From: Pseudeuparius sepicola
Taxonomy: Eukaryota; Arthropoda; Insecta; Coleoptera; Anthribidae
Direction of reading: 5' to 3'
DNA: 64,000 nt
NCBI GenBank assembly: GCA_963920635.1
Contig: OY987299.1
Location: 119,723,373-119,787,372 of the forward strand
Of the stretch, positions 22,160 through 35,702 are shown piece after piece. Under the pieces are notes generated by a model. The model ran no database searches. It saw nothing but the letters and a program-made list of their open reading frames with translations, and had not been told where the DNA came from. The first letter of the stretch is position 1; each line of letters opens with the position of its first letter. The translations under genes and the position numbers were made by a program.

Positions 22160-23971
22160 ATAGTGTGCTGACAAATTTGAGTATTGAATTGAATTCGCGC
22201 CACTTCCTAAAATAAAGATTATCTTGGGATCTCCTGAAATTGGCAAACAAATTACCAAGAACTTTTAAGTTTTGAATAATGCTGAAAAGGATGATTGGAA
22301 GTTTTGGGTTGTCCAGTTAGGCTACCATATAAAAGTTATTATTATATCTTGGAGGTAATCAATATTTCAAGACTTCAAGACAGTACTTGACAACGTTTTT
22401 TTTTCTTAATGAAAATCTATTATACAGGGGGTTACTTAATGACGGGCCGTAATTTCAAGGGCGCATTCCTAAACCAATTTCAAGTAGAAAAGTTCATACA
22501 TGTGTCCTAAAAAGTCTGGTTTTCAAGATACAGAGTGTCAAAAACACCTTGTATAATTATGAACATACATTTAAGCACAAGAACGACGACGATGCTGACT
22601 GAATGCTTTGGTAATTAAAATGAAGATTTAATCAAGGTACAACTGAGAAAAACTCATGATATTTTAAATTTCCGTTATTATTTATAGATTGTGATTAATA
22701 AAACTAGAAAACAATGCGTGTTGGTATTCTATGCATTTTTAATGGAAAATTACCACAAGTTTTAACGACATATTATTAAACTTAAAAACCATTGTTGACG
22801 AAACGACACCTACACAAGCTAATAAAAAATATCTCGTCGAGTAAAACTTCACAATGCTTGTTTTTATTAAATAATTAAACACTAGGTACCTAAGTATATC
22901 TACTTATTTATTTACACCAAGAACAACGAACAAGTAGATAATAAGTACCTACATATCAGAAACCTTTCGAAGCACCCGTCCATTATTAATTTAACTCTAG
23001 ATTTAACTGATGCCCTTTTAATTCACAACGTAAATATTATGATAGAGAAAACTCAAGACATGGAAAAAAGTGCTGTGCATTTTCGAATGGTAATTTCACT
23101 AACTACCGTTAATTGTAATTATATTGTTGTTAGCATGGCCTGCGATAAACGTATCTTGTTACCGTTTCAGAATTTGAGGAAATATTAATTTATAAGGCAT
23201 TATTAAGATAAGGCAGATTATGCTAATATGATAATTGCATTCGATAATGATGGGAGTTAAACGCCTTTAAAAACGCTTCACGCTCATCTGATAAAGCTCA
23301 TTTAATCCTAAAACCAATATTCATATCCAAATATGAAATACCCTAAATTTTATGCTTTTTAAAAACAGTACAAAAATACTTCAAAAGTCATTACTTTGTT
23401 TTCATAATTACCTACTTACTGGTTTTTGAAGGTGAAGTTAATTTTCGTATAGCCGTCAAAACAACATAGTCATTACCACCTGTATAAATAAAGAATTACA
23501 GTAATAATTATGAAGAAGATACCTTATGATTTTTATAGATTTTATGTCTATTCTAGAATGAAAAATGATAAGTGAACAAATCCCAACATTATATTGCACA
23601 AATAAACACCCTCCAATACCTTGAAAAAATAATTAAATTACAACGATATTAGGTACTCTACAATATATACCTATATTTTATTTTATTTTTTAATTTTTTG
23701 AAATTAACATTATTATGAAAGTGTCCACAAATAACATATTTTGTATATTATTTGTAAAATAATTTAATGTGATTCCTGTGGAATCTAAAATCGAAGAGAA
23801 AACAGGTTTTCGCATTATTTTTGCAATTAATTGCAGTATATTTTCTGGAAAACAACTTTTCGCTGTATAGTATGATAATACATTTTTTCATTAATCAAAC
23901 ATTTCGCTCTTGGGCATACATTCGAATTGTTCAAGTGAATCAAGAACATAACCCTATCACATTTTGCTTTA
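22160..23971. other. 1.8-kb stretch without gene
   Basis: 22,424-22,557 carries foldback-like ends (ACAGGGGG... and ...ACCTTGTA) that do not pair, so it is at most a fragment. The remainder is AT-rich with no recognised feature. Confidence 0.45.
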
Positions 23972-23973
23972 TA

Positions 23974-25078
23974 CAGGGTGAGCAATTAGTAATGGCACAT
24001 AGTGCAACCGCATATATTTTGGGAAAAAATATTACAATTGAGGCTAATATAGGTACCTTATAGAAATGTTGTTTGTTTAAGAGATACAGGGCGTTAAAGT
24101 TCATTTTTTGAAATTGAATTATGGCTACATCTCCCGAAATAATCAAGCTGCTGAGCTGAAATTTGGCACTGCCATGTTTTTGGGGATGGCTGAAAATGCC
24201 AATTTCTACGTATCTTACAGAGGGCGCCACTTGGTCTGTTTTTGGATGGTGCTTTTACTCGTAACTTTTTCGAGGTTATCTTTTTGGTCCTGCAGGTCCA
24301 TCATTTTAGTGTATCTTTTCATTCTGCAACAAAAATGTAGGTACCCTTGTTTCATAACGGTCAAATCAACCGTTTGCGTTGAAATTGCCAAAACGTGCCC
24401 CAAAACACCTTTTGACTTCAAGATTCGAAAAATAAAATATTCACCTACTGCTTTCAAATATTGCAAAACGATTGTACCATTTAAAGCGAGAAAAAACTCC
24501 ATATGAACAATGTCCCAAAAAATGTCCACTTTCAAAATGGAACGGATCGAAACTCGGCAAAATTCGGACACCCTATTTCAAGAAAACCAATGTGTTTCGA
24601 CCAATGTTCATTTGGCATTTTTTTCTTCATTTTCAATGTACAGTTGTGATATTTGAAACTAGTAGTGTTTTGGGAAATGTTTTGGCAAGTTAAACGCAAA
24701 CGGTTGATTTGGTCGTTATGAAACAAAATTACCTTTTTGTAGCAGAATGAAAAGATGCACTAAAATGATGGACCTGCAGGGCCAAAAAGATAACCTCAAA
24801 ACAGTTTGGAGTAAAAACACGATCCAAAAGCAGCTCAAGCGAGATACGTAGAAATTGACATTTTCAGCTTTTTCTCCATCCACAAGAATCAAAATTTCAG
24901 TTCAGCAGCTTGATTAGTTTGGGAGATGTAGCCACAATTCAATTTTAAAAAATGAACTTTAACGCCCTATATCTCTTAAACAAACAACATTCCTATAAGG
25001 CATATTAGCCTCAATCGTAATATTTTGTCCCAAAATATATGCGGTTGCACTATGTGCCATTACTAAAGACTCACCCTG
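23974..25078. mobile_element. 1,105-bp foldback with shared core
   Basis: The ends are CAGGGTGAGCAATTAGTAAT and its inverted near-copy, with TA on both sides (23972-23973 and 25079-25080). The outer arms include GAGATACAGGGCGTTAAAG; the centre, 24261-24809, is the palindromic module seen in three other foldbacks. The arms are recognisable again at 57113-58075. It is non-coding. Confidence 0.85.
24261..24809. repeat. Shared palindromic core, copy 2
   Basis: It has the same AATCAACCGTTTGCGTTGAA signature and mirror symmetry as 2048-2543. Confidence 0.8.
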
Positions 25079-25080
25079 TA

Positions 25081-26066
25081 GATAGATAGTTGTTTGCATT
25101 AATTTGCATTAATACTAATTAATTTCCAGTGCATTTATCGATGCCTGGGGTACATTAAAATTCGATTCCGTACACCTTACGAATTTATAATTAGATGCAT
25201 TTTAGGATCCCAGCCAAATATTTCATGAGTTATAGATATTATTTGCAGCATTTTCATATTGACCTTTCCTTCCGTTACTTTTATTTTCGTTTAATTATGG
25301 ACCATCCAAACAGAGCATCGGAAAAGAGGGAATGTAAAGTAGCAGATACGTGGTTTTTATTGGTTTTTATTTATTTAGATCCTATCCTGATAAAAACACA
25401 CCCAAAGGTACTTTTTATTTAGTTGGATTAAGAAATAATAAAATTTCTGATAACAGTTGGACATAAATTCAGATACAGTTTTAGTACCACATTGTCTGGC
25501 CATTAATATCAATTTTATTATTTACATTTTTACAGCAATTATAAAAACATGAAACAAATAGAAACACCTAGGTATAGAAATATTTGAAATTAATTGTATT
25601 TTTTAGTTAATTAGCAAAGTCATGCACAAACAGTTGTTTTGTATTTTTCCTAAAGTACAGGTGATAGGAAATTTAAAAAAATATATTTGAAATCAAATTT
25701 TTTTAAAGCAGTTTGTTGAACTTTTGTAAAGCTTTAGTGTAAGCTATTGTTAATTCAAAATAAATTATTATATCGTCTTTTTCTCTTACTGTCATTGTAT
25801 TCCACAAAAATTGGTTTTGATTCACAACAACTAATAATGACAAATTTCATTCTCAACTATTACCCAATACTGTCGTAATTTTTGTTAGGTTTTGACAACA
25901 CAAAATAGAGCAAAGGCGAATAAATTAAAATCATTTTGATACATTTGGAACTAAGAGAAAAATAAACATCAGAACTGCAAAGTAGGTACAATGAAACAAT
26001 GACAGAGGGACTTGAGCTATTACGTAATAAAAATTTCAAAGAAAAATCAGACAATGTCAAGCGATA
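25081..26066. other. 1-kb AT-rich stretch without gene
   Basis: Short open frames (for example near 25,195-25,422) have no recognisable domain. No repeat is delimited. Confidence 0.45.
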
Positions 26067-26068
26067 TA

Positions 26069-27531
26069 CAGGGTGAGTTTTTTTCGATGCCCACTATGGG
26101 GATCTCGGAAACTAGCAGAGCTAGAACAAAGGTTAAATGGGGAAAGAATTGCAGTTTTGAATGCTCAATCTAATGCCCCTTTTGGATTTTCAAAAAAGTT
26201 CATGGCTCACTAGATATTTAGAAAAGAGTGATTTTTGCTATTTCATCAGATCTCTGTAGCTCCGATATTTCTGATTATACAGTAAAACCGTAGAGATAAA
26301 AAGTGTAAATAATTTTGGGTTTAATAAGATAATCTAATCCAATATTATATGTTGTTTGTGATATGACATAAACTTGTGTTTTTTAAATGTAAATCATAGT
26401 TGGCTGTGGCCTTATAAAATCGGCAATTTTTTGAGCTTTCCAAAGATATAACACTCGGCATAGTTATTATAAAAAATAAAAGAGCTATGGCTAATTTTCT
26501 GATTTTTTTAATGGAATATTTTCATAATTACGTTCTATTTTATAATTAGACATACTTAAAACTTTCTAATATTTTGTTTTTAGCTGGTAACAAAATGTAG
26601 CAAAATAAAACAAAAATAAAAAAACTCAAATTCAAATTATTGTTATTTTAAAAACAATCCACCATTATTATTTATGCAAATATTGCATCTTTTTAAAACT
26701 GAATTTGTCGCCTTTCTTAGAGAGCGCCTGTCAATACTGGCAATTGCTTCTAAAACAGCTGCTCTTTATTCAACAATTGCCTCATACTATATTTTGTACT
26801 GTTCCCCACAAAAATAAATTTAAAACAGACAAATCGGGGGATCGGGGTTGCCAGGAAATAGGTCTATTTCTCCCTATCAAACTATTTGGATAGAGCTGAT
26901 CTAGGTAATTTCTTACGGATAAATAATTATGTGGTGGAGCTCCATCATGATAATTTTTGTTTTAATTTGTTACATTTTGTTACCAGCCTAAAATAAAATA
27001 TTTGAAAGTTTGAAGTATGTCTTATTATAAAATAGAACGTAATTATGAAAATATTTCATGGCTGACTATGTGAAAATTAAAAAAAAAATTAGAAAATTAG
27101 CCTAAGCTATTTTATTTTTTATAATAACTATGCCAAGTATTATATTTTTGGAAAGCTCAAAAAATGGCCGATTTGATAAGGCCACAGCCAACTATGATTT
27201 ACATTTAAAAAAACACAAGTTTATGTCATATCTCCAAAATCACAAACAACATAAAATATTGAACTAGATTATCTTATTAAGCCCAAAATTATCTACACTT
27301 TTTGTCGCCACAGTTTTTTTGTATAATCAGAAATAACGGAGCTACAGAGATCTGATGAAATAGCAAAAAATCACTCTTCAAAATATCTAGTGAGCCATGA
27401 ACTTTTTTGAAAATCCAAAAGGGGCATTAGATTGAGCATTCAAAACTGCAATTCTTTCCCCATTTAACCTTTGTTCTAGCTCTGCTAGTTTCCGAGATCC
27501 CCATAGTGGGCATCGAAAAAAACTCACCCTG
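26069..27531. mobile_element. 1,463-bp foldback with transposase remnant
   Basis: The ends are CAGGGTGAGTTTTTTTCGAT and its inverted copy, bordered by TA (26067-26068 and 27532-27533). Arms of about 500 bp are near-complementary. The segment between them contains a transposase fragment on the minus strand. The outer arm is related to 14212-15471, through GGGATCTCGGAAACTAGC. Confidence 0.88.
26643..26958 (-). pseudogene. Tc1/mariner (IS630-type) transposase C-terminal third
   Basis: Reading on the minus strand, the frame gives NYHDGAPPHNYLSVRNYLDQ, then LIGRNRPISW, RSPDLSVLNLFLWG and a stop. After a frameshift it continues ASIDRRSLRKATNSVLKRC and INNNGGLFLK to a stop at 26643. These match the second catalytic Asp block, the third-residue block and the C-terminus of the mariner at 10652-11742. 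In this copy the expected third catalytic Asp is Asn (SVLNLF), so even the readable core is inactive. It is the remnant gene of the surrounding foldback. Confidence 0.85.
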
Positions 27532-27533
27532 TA

Positions 27534-27829
27534 TATTATTGGCCAATTGATGTACTTAATGACAGTTAAATCTCTTTCTTTCTTCTCCAATTTATCTTTA
27601 TTTGAAACACAAACGGACTTCGTGACTCTAAAAAAATAACATACTAAATTTTCCATCATAACCAGAAAATGTAATGTTTTTTTTTTATTTTCAAAAATCA
27701 ATGAGACATATATATCGGTAACACCCAATTTGCATATACCTGCCGAATTTGCCCGTTTCCCACCTGCTTCTTCTTCTCCTCTTCTTGGTAGAACACTAAT
27801 ATCACTAACAATTTTTTTTCAAAAATTTC
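27534..27829. other. Short stretch without gene
   Basis: Nothing recognised; open frames are shadows. Confidence 0.4.
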
Positions 27830-28230
27830 CCGAGATTTTCCCGCGGACTGGTTCGCGCCGCGAGTCGGTGCAGACTGCGAGATAGTTCGCGGCTGCGGTC
27901 GCGAGATAACCAAGCTCTCGATTATCTCGAATTCCCGCTTTTGTTTGTTTACAATTGTTTACAAATAATCAGGGGCAAACTGACAACGTTGGCGGGGGGA
28001 CACGGCGTGCTTTCTGCCGCAGAGCGCATGCGCCATACGGCCAGTCCGAGGATCGCAATGTCTTGGTACCTTCCAAGATATCGAATTATATCAACCTAAA
28101 TTTTGCAAAGTAAATGGAAAATAAGTTAAAGCGCTCTTTCACGACCAATACCGCAAAGACGATCAACTCCAAGAATGGGCGCCGTTATAGGTACATAACG
28201 GCAAGGAGGGTTGTCGCCGTCGCCGTCCCA
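27830..28230. promoter_or_regulatory. GC-rich island, possible promoter or first exon
   Basis: About 400 bp stand out from the AT-rich surroundings by high GC and many CpG (for example GCGGACTGGTTCGCGCCGCG near 27,842). No convincing coding frame or repeat partner is present. A transcription start region is one reading; a decayed GC-rich insert is another. Confidence 0.3.
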
Positions 28231-28734
28231 CTGGGATTTTTGGACGAAAATAAAAATCTCATAGTGTTCTTATTGAAAATGCCATAAAGGCAGAGTATGC
28301 AAGATTTATTGAATATAAAGTGGAAAATCGTCATGTTCTAATGTGTAACATTGATACATTTTATTGAGAATTCAACGCCTGCCAATATGAACCAATAAAA
28401 TGACACGATTTTTGAGATATTAACCAATCAGGTGATGATTTCAGCGATAATACCACTAGTGGTATTTTCGTATGTAATATCACAAGTGCCGGGAATTTTA
28501 TCGAAAATTTCATGTCGACAAGGTACAACCACCGATAAAACACAAGCATTTCTTAACGTTGCCATGGCAACTTGTCTATTTTTTCGGAAACCACCCTCCC
28601 ATAAGCACCTAGCTGTAAGATTAATAAGTGGAAATCTCCCTCCTATGCAACAATAACACCAACCACCATATGTCACCAATTTAATTGTATTTTCAAATAG
28701 TTTTGACATGAAATTTTCGTACCGAATCTCACGC
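28231..28734. other. Stretch without gene
   Basis: Short open frames lie on both strands at 28,430-28,700 (74-93 codons) with no recognisable domain; 28,430-28,500 contains palindromic ACCACTAGTGGT. Confidence 0.35.
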
Positions 28735-28920
28735 GAGCATGAATTAAAATTCCGGAAATTTTTTTCCGGAAATAATTCATGCTCTAGGGAGATTATAAGT
28801 GATAATTTTTTCGAAAGCGCTATTTTGCCTAGAAAGATGACAAGTATAAATTATTGGTCTTTTATTTTCTGATAAAATCCCGACAGCGAAGCCCGAGGGA
28901 TTTTATCTCTGAAAATAAAA
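28735..28920. repeat. Two adjacent hairpins
   Basis: The first is GAATTAAAATTCCGGAAA paired with TTTCCGGAAATAATTC (28,740-28,778). The second is TCTGATAAAATCCC paired with GGGATTTTATCTCTGA (28,868-28,910). Related palindromic pieces lie near 13,470 and 13,630, so this is probably part of a dispersed repeat I cannot delimit. Confidence 0.5.
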
Positions 28921-29669
28921 GCCCAATTTGTACGAGTGGTTTTGCTAATGGGCAAAATAGGGCTTGAGAATAAAATTATCTAGAACATTTTCCGACACGA
29001 ATGATATTTGTCGAGATTATTTCTCGAATACGATTTAATAATTTCAAGATACTAACAGGGATATAGAGTGCTGAAATTTATAGATTTTATTTTTAGATTT
29101 TGGAACTGGGAACTGGCATAGATATAGTAACCAAATTTGGTACAAAGATACACAAAGTAGTACAATAAAACATTATAATATGGCAATATCTGTCGGCGGA
29201 ATTTATTTCTCCGACTGATATTGGAAATAAACACCATTAAGTTGATAAGAAACAAGTATGTATCTGTGCAAAAACAAAATTGTTCTTATCAAAACACAAA
29301 TAATAATAATAACACTTTCACTTGTGGCACCGACATTTTTAGTGTTCCTCGTTTTTTTTTCTCTTTTCAATATAAGATTTTTGTTGTATGATCCTGTTGG
29401 AAAGAAAAACGACGAAGAACAATATTTTAAATGATCGATTTAAAGATAATTTCAATGAAATTATGGGGTCGACGAAAAAAAAACAGTTGAAAATTATTGA
29501 TAAAGTTGCAGGAAATAACATATTCAGACAGGTGTTGGCATAACGTTACTTTTTGGTACCTATTGTTTAGGCTCTATAGAACAAAGCAAATAAAGTAACC
29601 AAGTTTTTACACAATATTTTGTTATCTGGCACTGTGATAAGTGTTAGTATGTGGTATTTAAATACTTTT
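28921..29669. other. AT-rich stretch without gene
   Basis: No recognised coding sequence or repeat. Confidence 0.45.
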
Positions 29670-30244
29670 TTATTATACTTCTTTGAAAACACCTTATTTT
29701 CATCTGTTTTAGCAATAATGAAAGATGGGGTTTTTCGGGCTAGCGCACGGAAACAGCGCATGGAAAAACTTTCCGTGCGCTGAATAAAAATACCGAATAT
29801 ATGGCTTTATAACAGAAATATACAGCAAAGTAAACTAAATTTAAGAAACTCTATATGCTCTCTGATATTTAACATATACCTATTTTGTATTTTAATTCGT
29901 AAGTGTTTCAATATTTAGATACATTTCTGTAATATTTTTGACGTTTTGTTCACCTTATCTGACAATAACGAATTTACAACAAAGCACCTTTGAAATAAAT
30001 ATTAATAAACACTATATTGTCTGCATTGTTTATTTTTTGTCAATTAAATTTATTATAATATGCCGATAAAATGTTTTAAGTTTCCGTTTTCAAAGTATAA
30101 TAAAAAATATCGTTCATTACATGTCCGGAAATAGATTTTTCCGTGCTTGCATGACTTCCCGCGTTCGGCTGCGCCTCACACTCGAATTTGTCACGCGCGC
30201 ACGGAAAAATCTTTGTTTCCAGACTCGTAATGATATATACTATT
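29670..30244 (-). repeat. Repeat A, copy 2 (inverted)
   Basis: It is an almost full-length, uninterrupted copy of the repeat at 9811-12343 in inverted orientation. It retains both hairpins (CACGGAAAAATCTTTG and AGCGCACGGAAAC) and the CTTCTTTGAAAAC end motifs. Confidence 0.85.
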
Positions 30245-32771
30245 TTGAGTTATTACGCTTAGCTTTCCCTGACCGCCAAAACAAAAATGTTTGAGGATAA
30301 TAATCCATCGGTAAGCAATTTTGTAATTTAAATTAACTTTTGAGGTCCTACACAAAAGTGGCACAGGCGTTTGTGTAAGTACCTACTTCTTCATAATTGG
30401 AAATTTAAAACTAGAATTGCTATATTATGAAGGAGTCCTAAACTTAAAAACATAAACATGCCTTATAATTTTTTACCTGCATTGTAGGAAATGATTTCAC
30501 GAAAAGTTACGATTTCTGCTTCGATTAGTTTGTCGAAACAACTCAAAGGTGCGCGCCCCTGTAAAAACGGAAACGGCATCCCGCCATATGCAGAGACTGT
30601 CCCGGTCGATCTTTCTAGGGGTTCTTTATTCAAAGGATTTTTTAGATTTTGTGGAATGGCCAATTTTCACATCCAAAAGAACTGTTGAAATATAAAAGAA
30701 AATACGAAAAAAATATTAATTTAAAATATAGCAGGTCCCATATGGCGACGAAAGTATTTTTTAATTTAAAAGGTTTCAAAAAATTTCAAATCTACGTAAG
30801 AATATTATCCATAAGTTTACAACTTAGAACAACAATGAGAAGCACATTCCAGTCACCTGGCACAACATAAAGTACTACGTATCCCGCATCCTTTACTTGG
30901 CGTGTTGACAAAAACATTAACACATTTTCATTTTTATTTCAATTTTCAACGAATTAAGATTTCGCAAGCCTAAACTAACGACAAGGTACACACAACTACC
31001 GAATACCTAAATATTTTGTATGCTCTGTTCATCAATATCAATAACATCCTACAATTTTCCTGTCTAAAACTTGTTAATTTTTTATTTCCACAAGACTGAA
31101 TGTACATAATTTAATTGGTCTTCCAATTTTCATTTAAATACGGCCTGATGTGTCTACTGACTACAATAATAATTACTACTAGGTATAGGTAATAAAATAA
31201 ATGTTAAACACCTAACTCGGACCTTGACCAATGAAGTGGAAACAATATATTAGAGATTTTAATATGACTTCGAGGTATAGCGAAATCTCAAGTTCGTGAA
31301 ACATATATCCTATATAGAAAAAATGCAAGCATTATTTGCAATAAATTGACCTTAAAAATAGTAGCAACGGTAAGTAGATGCCCTAATAATTTTTCATTGT
31401 ACATTTAGTAAAAATAAGGGGAAAAATAAAAGTCAAAATATTGACCACATTAATAAAGGTTACCTACATTTCTACATTCAGCCATCAAACGTTCTAGTAC
31501 CTAGGTATCAGACTATAATAATTATTGCTGTTTAAAATTCTATAGAGTGTAAAAAACACAACAACATTATGAAGCAGTTAGCAGATTATTGGCAGATAAC
31601 AGTATCATTTGTTCCATTTGCTACGACCTTTCTTTTTGTACATTGTTAATTGTTATTTTTTATAAATTTAGATTATAGATTTTTTGTTAATTGCCTCAAA
31701 ACGGCAAAAAGGGTTACACTCAAACAAAGCCAACTAAAACTGCTGAAAAGTGATAAACGACAAAAAGTCAGTAACGAATCTTCATAAATAAACAAAAATT
31801 AACTGGCTCTACCTTCGGGGAAATGTTCAATTTGAGAGTTAGTCCAAGTAAATAAGTTTTTCCTGTCGATGAAAAGGTTCCAATTATGGCGTCAAGAGGC
31901 AATAATTGTGTTTGATAAATGGATTTTTAAACCAGCTGTAATAAGAGCTGTGACAATGTTTGATATTGTACAAGGTGATTTACTTCTGTTATATCCCATA
32001 TTTGTGTATTTCTTTATTTAAAGTTACACGGCCGAAAAACTTATTTTTGTATTTTTTTATCTTGGTTATTTAATTATTATTTATTTTAATGAAGGTCTTT
32101 ACTGAAGAAGAATTTACAAAATTCATCATATAGACGAAGTCTAGCACAAATTGTCTGTTCTACTACTAATCCGTTACTCTTTTTCGTGTACCTAAGAGAT
32201 AATGAAAAATTGTATTGAAACAGTCTAGAGGTAAGGTAGTAATCGGCAATGATCACAGCGAAATCAAAAGTGTAATAATTAGTGAAATAGTAACTGCCCC
32301 TCAGTTACTTCCAGATTAGGGTATTGGCTGGCTGTTTAGATAACTACGTGGCTTGTGCTTTTAGTCTAAATAAGTTATAGGGTTGTTTCCCTTTTTAAAT
32401 ATAGCCAAGACCGAAGGAGAACAAATAATAATAAAGACGGGTAATCACGCAGTTCCACGTGGGCATTCAAATCGAAATTAGAGGAGATCACGCTTGTATT
32501 TTAGTGAGGAACTTTGCGAGTAGGGTGGTTTACAGAGAGAAATGTTAATAAAAGTTTCAGTACGTGCAGGTATATCCGGTATATCTTTAGACTGAATGGC
32601 ATAAATTACATCTCACCGCTACTCTATAATGGTCAGTTGGATCAAATATCACCTAGTCGATGGAACCTGTTTACTCCAGTTACGGCATCAATAACAAAAT
32701 ACCCAAGATTTTTTACTCCAAAAGAAACATTAATACCTAAATGCTGTAATAAATCAGCGCCTAAATTGACA
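30245..32771. other. 2.5-kb stretch without recognised gene
   Basis: A 65-codon open frame at 30,491-30,688, with an overlapping frame on the other strand, is more GC-balanced than its surroundings, but I recognise no motif. 32,280-32,500 is complex, repeat-free sequence. The rest is AT-rich. Confidence 0.4.
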
Positions 32772-32773
32772 TA

Positions 32774-33435
32774 CAGTGACCGGCAGAAAGCCCGTTTTTT
32801 TATTTTACATTTATCAGAAAATTTTATTCTTGATAAAAGTTTATGCATTTCTCAAAACTCAGTTTTCAAAATGTTATTATGTCATTTCGTATAGAGGTCC
32901 GAAAATATGAAAAAGCTCATGAGTAAATCCCCCTTATTTTTAATTTTAGAGAAAACATGTATTATGAAAATTTGTTAGAATTGAACTTGGAAACAAGACA
33001 AAGTTTGCACCAAAAAAATAATATTTTTTCGTTTTTATTTTGCAGGAGCCATAACTGCTGTTCAAACAAATTAATTTTTATGCCACTCACGTTTATAAAT
33101 CATAAATCTTCTCTTAAAGGGAACTGGCATATTAAATAAAGTGCTTTTATTTCGATGCGATGTACCTAAATCATAAAAATGCTGAAAACTTGTTTTATGG
33201 AATAAAAACTTGAAACTTTATTTTTGGGCTTAAGTTTTCATTCTAAACAACTTTTCACAATACCTACATGTTTTCTTTCTATAAAATTAATAATAAGGGT
33301 GCTTTACTCCTCAGCCTTTTTCATATTTTCGAACGTCCCCCGTATACGAAACGAGATATTTAAATTTTAAAATGCACAAACTTTTATCAAGAATAAAAAA
33401 AATCCCACATGGCGCCTACTTTCTGCCGAACACTG
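32774..33435. mobile_element. 662-bp MITE, CAGTGACCGGCAGAAAG family, copy 2
   Basis: The ends are CAGTGACCGGCAGAAAG and the inverse of CAGTGTTCGGCAGAAAG, with TA on both sides (32772-32773 and 33436-33437). Arms share AAACTTTTATCAAGAATAAA. It is related to 12640-13127. Open frames inside are shadows of the arms. Confidence 0.85.
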
Positions 33436-33437
33436 TA

Positions 33438-34475
33438 TACTTATTAACTATTACAAAATGGGTTTTTCGTCCTCCTGGCGCTTTTCCCTCATTTGTATTT
33501 AACTGATTATCCTGCTATGCAAAAAAACATCGCTCTTTATAAATTGAATGTGAAACGAACCCCGATAGGACATGCCTATACATTTTATACGAATGAATCG
33601 TCTTATTTTTGGTCGAAGAATACCTCGTTGCAATACTTCCCACCAATTCAGTTATAAATCATAACTATAGGTAATTATTTTGAATAGAATTTTTATTTTA
33701 TTTTTCATTATCCTAAAAGAAATTTGCAGTAGAGGGAGCGACCAGGATTGTTAGCGTCGAGTGGTCATGCATATGGATGAGTTTTAAATTGGTTTAAATG
33801 AGTTTAACTCTGATAGTATAGTTTCATGTATTCTTTGGGTAAATATAACAGCATCAACAACTTATTATAGAATATACCTACCAAATTTGAAAATAAAAGA
33901 GGGGTAATTTAAATTTTTTACTTTCCCTAAGCTACTTCGATGTCCTTTGGGGATTTCTGACTTTTTTTTTATGTCAATTTATATTTGGTATGTATGTATT
34001 TATACGTGTTTGCGTTTTTCGTTTCTTAAAATTTCAAAAAATTCCTGTTTTTATTGTAGCAAATTAGGGGTTTTACATGAGGTGGGTCCAGTGGTTTGTG
34101 TGGGAATTCGGAATTTCCTAGTGTTATCTGATCTCAACTACTGCATAATTTGCATGGTCATTTTTGGTATTTTTGGTAGTGCGGTAAAAGTAAAATTGAT
34201 TTTATTTGATCTTTATGATAAAAGGAACTCGATGATTCCATTTGTTTGTTTCATTTTATTTCTTAAATATGTGATATTTATTATGAATCAATTCCCTTTC
34301 TACTCATATTTAAATTTATACAGAGTGACTTATTACGAATGTATAATTCGAACACAAGATACTATAGAAAAAAATGAGGTGTATTCTGAAACACAGCATA
34401 TTCCAGGAAACACGGCATATTCCAAGACCATGATTACTTAATAAAAGCACAACATTTTTCAAAAACAAAAACATC
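33438..34475. other. 1-kb stretch without recognised gene
   Basis: A 164-codon frame (33,947-34,441) is the longest in the neighbourhood. It is rich in Phe, Ile, Tyr and Cys as random AT-rich DNA would give, and shows no domain. Confidence 0.4.
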
Positions 34476-34477
34476 TA

Positions 34478-35124
34478 CAGGGTATCTCAGAGACAGTGGT
34501 CCAAATGAATCCTGTGGATAGATACATTCGGGAAACTTGAATCAATGACCGTAGGTATAGCCAAATGATTGAGCTGAAATTTGCTCCAAGCATTCTCTGG
34601 TTTCGTAGTTATTTGATGTAACTTAAATTTTTGTTATTGCAAATATGTAATTACAACAAGTTCCCAAATGTTCTGCCCTCGACTAAATAGTACAGGATGT
34701 CCTAAATTGGCAGCTTTTGAGAGAGACAAAAAGTATCTACCTAAGGTGCCCATTGCTTGATTTTGTGTTGAATCGAATGGCGCAAACCGAATCACAATAA
34801 ATTGATTTGTTTAGAAGGTAGGTACAGGACGTTTCTCTCTTTTGTCCTTATTAAACGTGCCATATGATTTTTTTGATTGCGAATATTATCGATTTCGGTA
34901 AAAACACTTTTTATTTTTTTTTACGTAGAAATTATTGGTGTACAAAATATTTTTTGGGTAGCGATTTTGAAGAAAAAATGCCTGTGGTTAAAATTTGAGA
35001 AATTTGGGACACTTTTCTAAAACAGCTACCCAAGTTGAAAGTTCAGATAAATTCTAAACCGTCGGTTAACATGAATATGTATAGGCTTCAATGTCATCTT
35101 TGTGATGTCCTCTAAGACACCCTG
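34478..35124. mobile_element. 647-bp TA-flanked MITE
   Basis: The left end CAGGGTATCTCAGAG and the inverted right end CAGGGTGTCTTAGAG are bordered by TA (34476-34477 and 35125-35126). The inner arms have diverged. It is non-coding. Confidence 0.7.
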
Positions 35125-35126
35125 TA

Positions 35127-35700
35127 TATTATATATCCATTGATTTTGGAGTTAGGAGTCGAAATCCATTCAACTGCACTTATTTTTACAACAAATCCAA
35201 TACTGACGTCTTTCAGAGGATTTGTTTCCAGAGAATAATTTCAGAAGCCTTTTTACGTAGGCTGTTCTGTTGTTCTTAATCTCCCGAAAAGGAGGGAAGG
35301 TTCAGGTTCCGAAACAAGATTTTCCTTCATACTAAACCTTCTATTTACTTACAGAAGGAGATAGTATCTTTACAAGGATAAATACACTGACAGGGGAAGT
35401 ATCTTATCGAAATACCATTGATTTTCACGAAAAAAGGATTTTCTTTTATAATAGGATGGGATCCCGAGAGGTTTTTTGTCGAGACTCATGTCGAGGGCTC
35501 TTTTCTTTACAAGAGCGAATTTTTGCTTTTGATCAGAAAAAATTGTCAAAATATCATCCAATGATCAGAGTTGTATTTAATTTAAAAGTCATTGAGCAAT
35601 ATAAAAATACAAACACATAAAATACAAGAAAACATATAAACATGGGGTATAAAATTGTATTTTAACATCTGAGAAAAAATATATTTCCGAATTACGAGTA
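35127..35700. other. Stretch without gene
   Basis: Contains a loose inverted pair around 35,200-35,340. Nothing else recognised. Confidence 0.4.
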
Positions 35701-35702
35701 TA

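Noticed and set aside
22424..22557. ACAGGGGG and ACCTTGTA considered as the ends of a MITE
   Set aside because: The two ends do not pair beyond a few bases, so this is at most a fragment.
33947..34441. 164-codon open frame on the plus strand
   Set aside because: Composition is that of AT-rich random sequence (Phe, Ile, Tyr), no motif, and no splice or promoter context that would support it.
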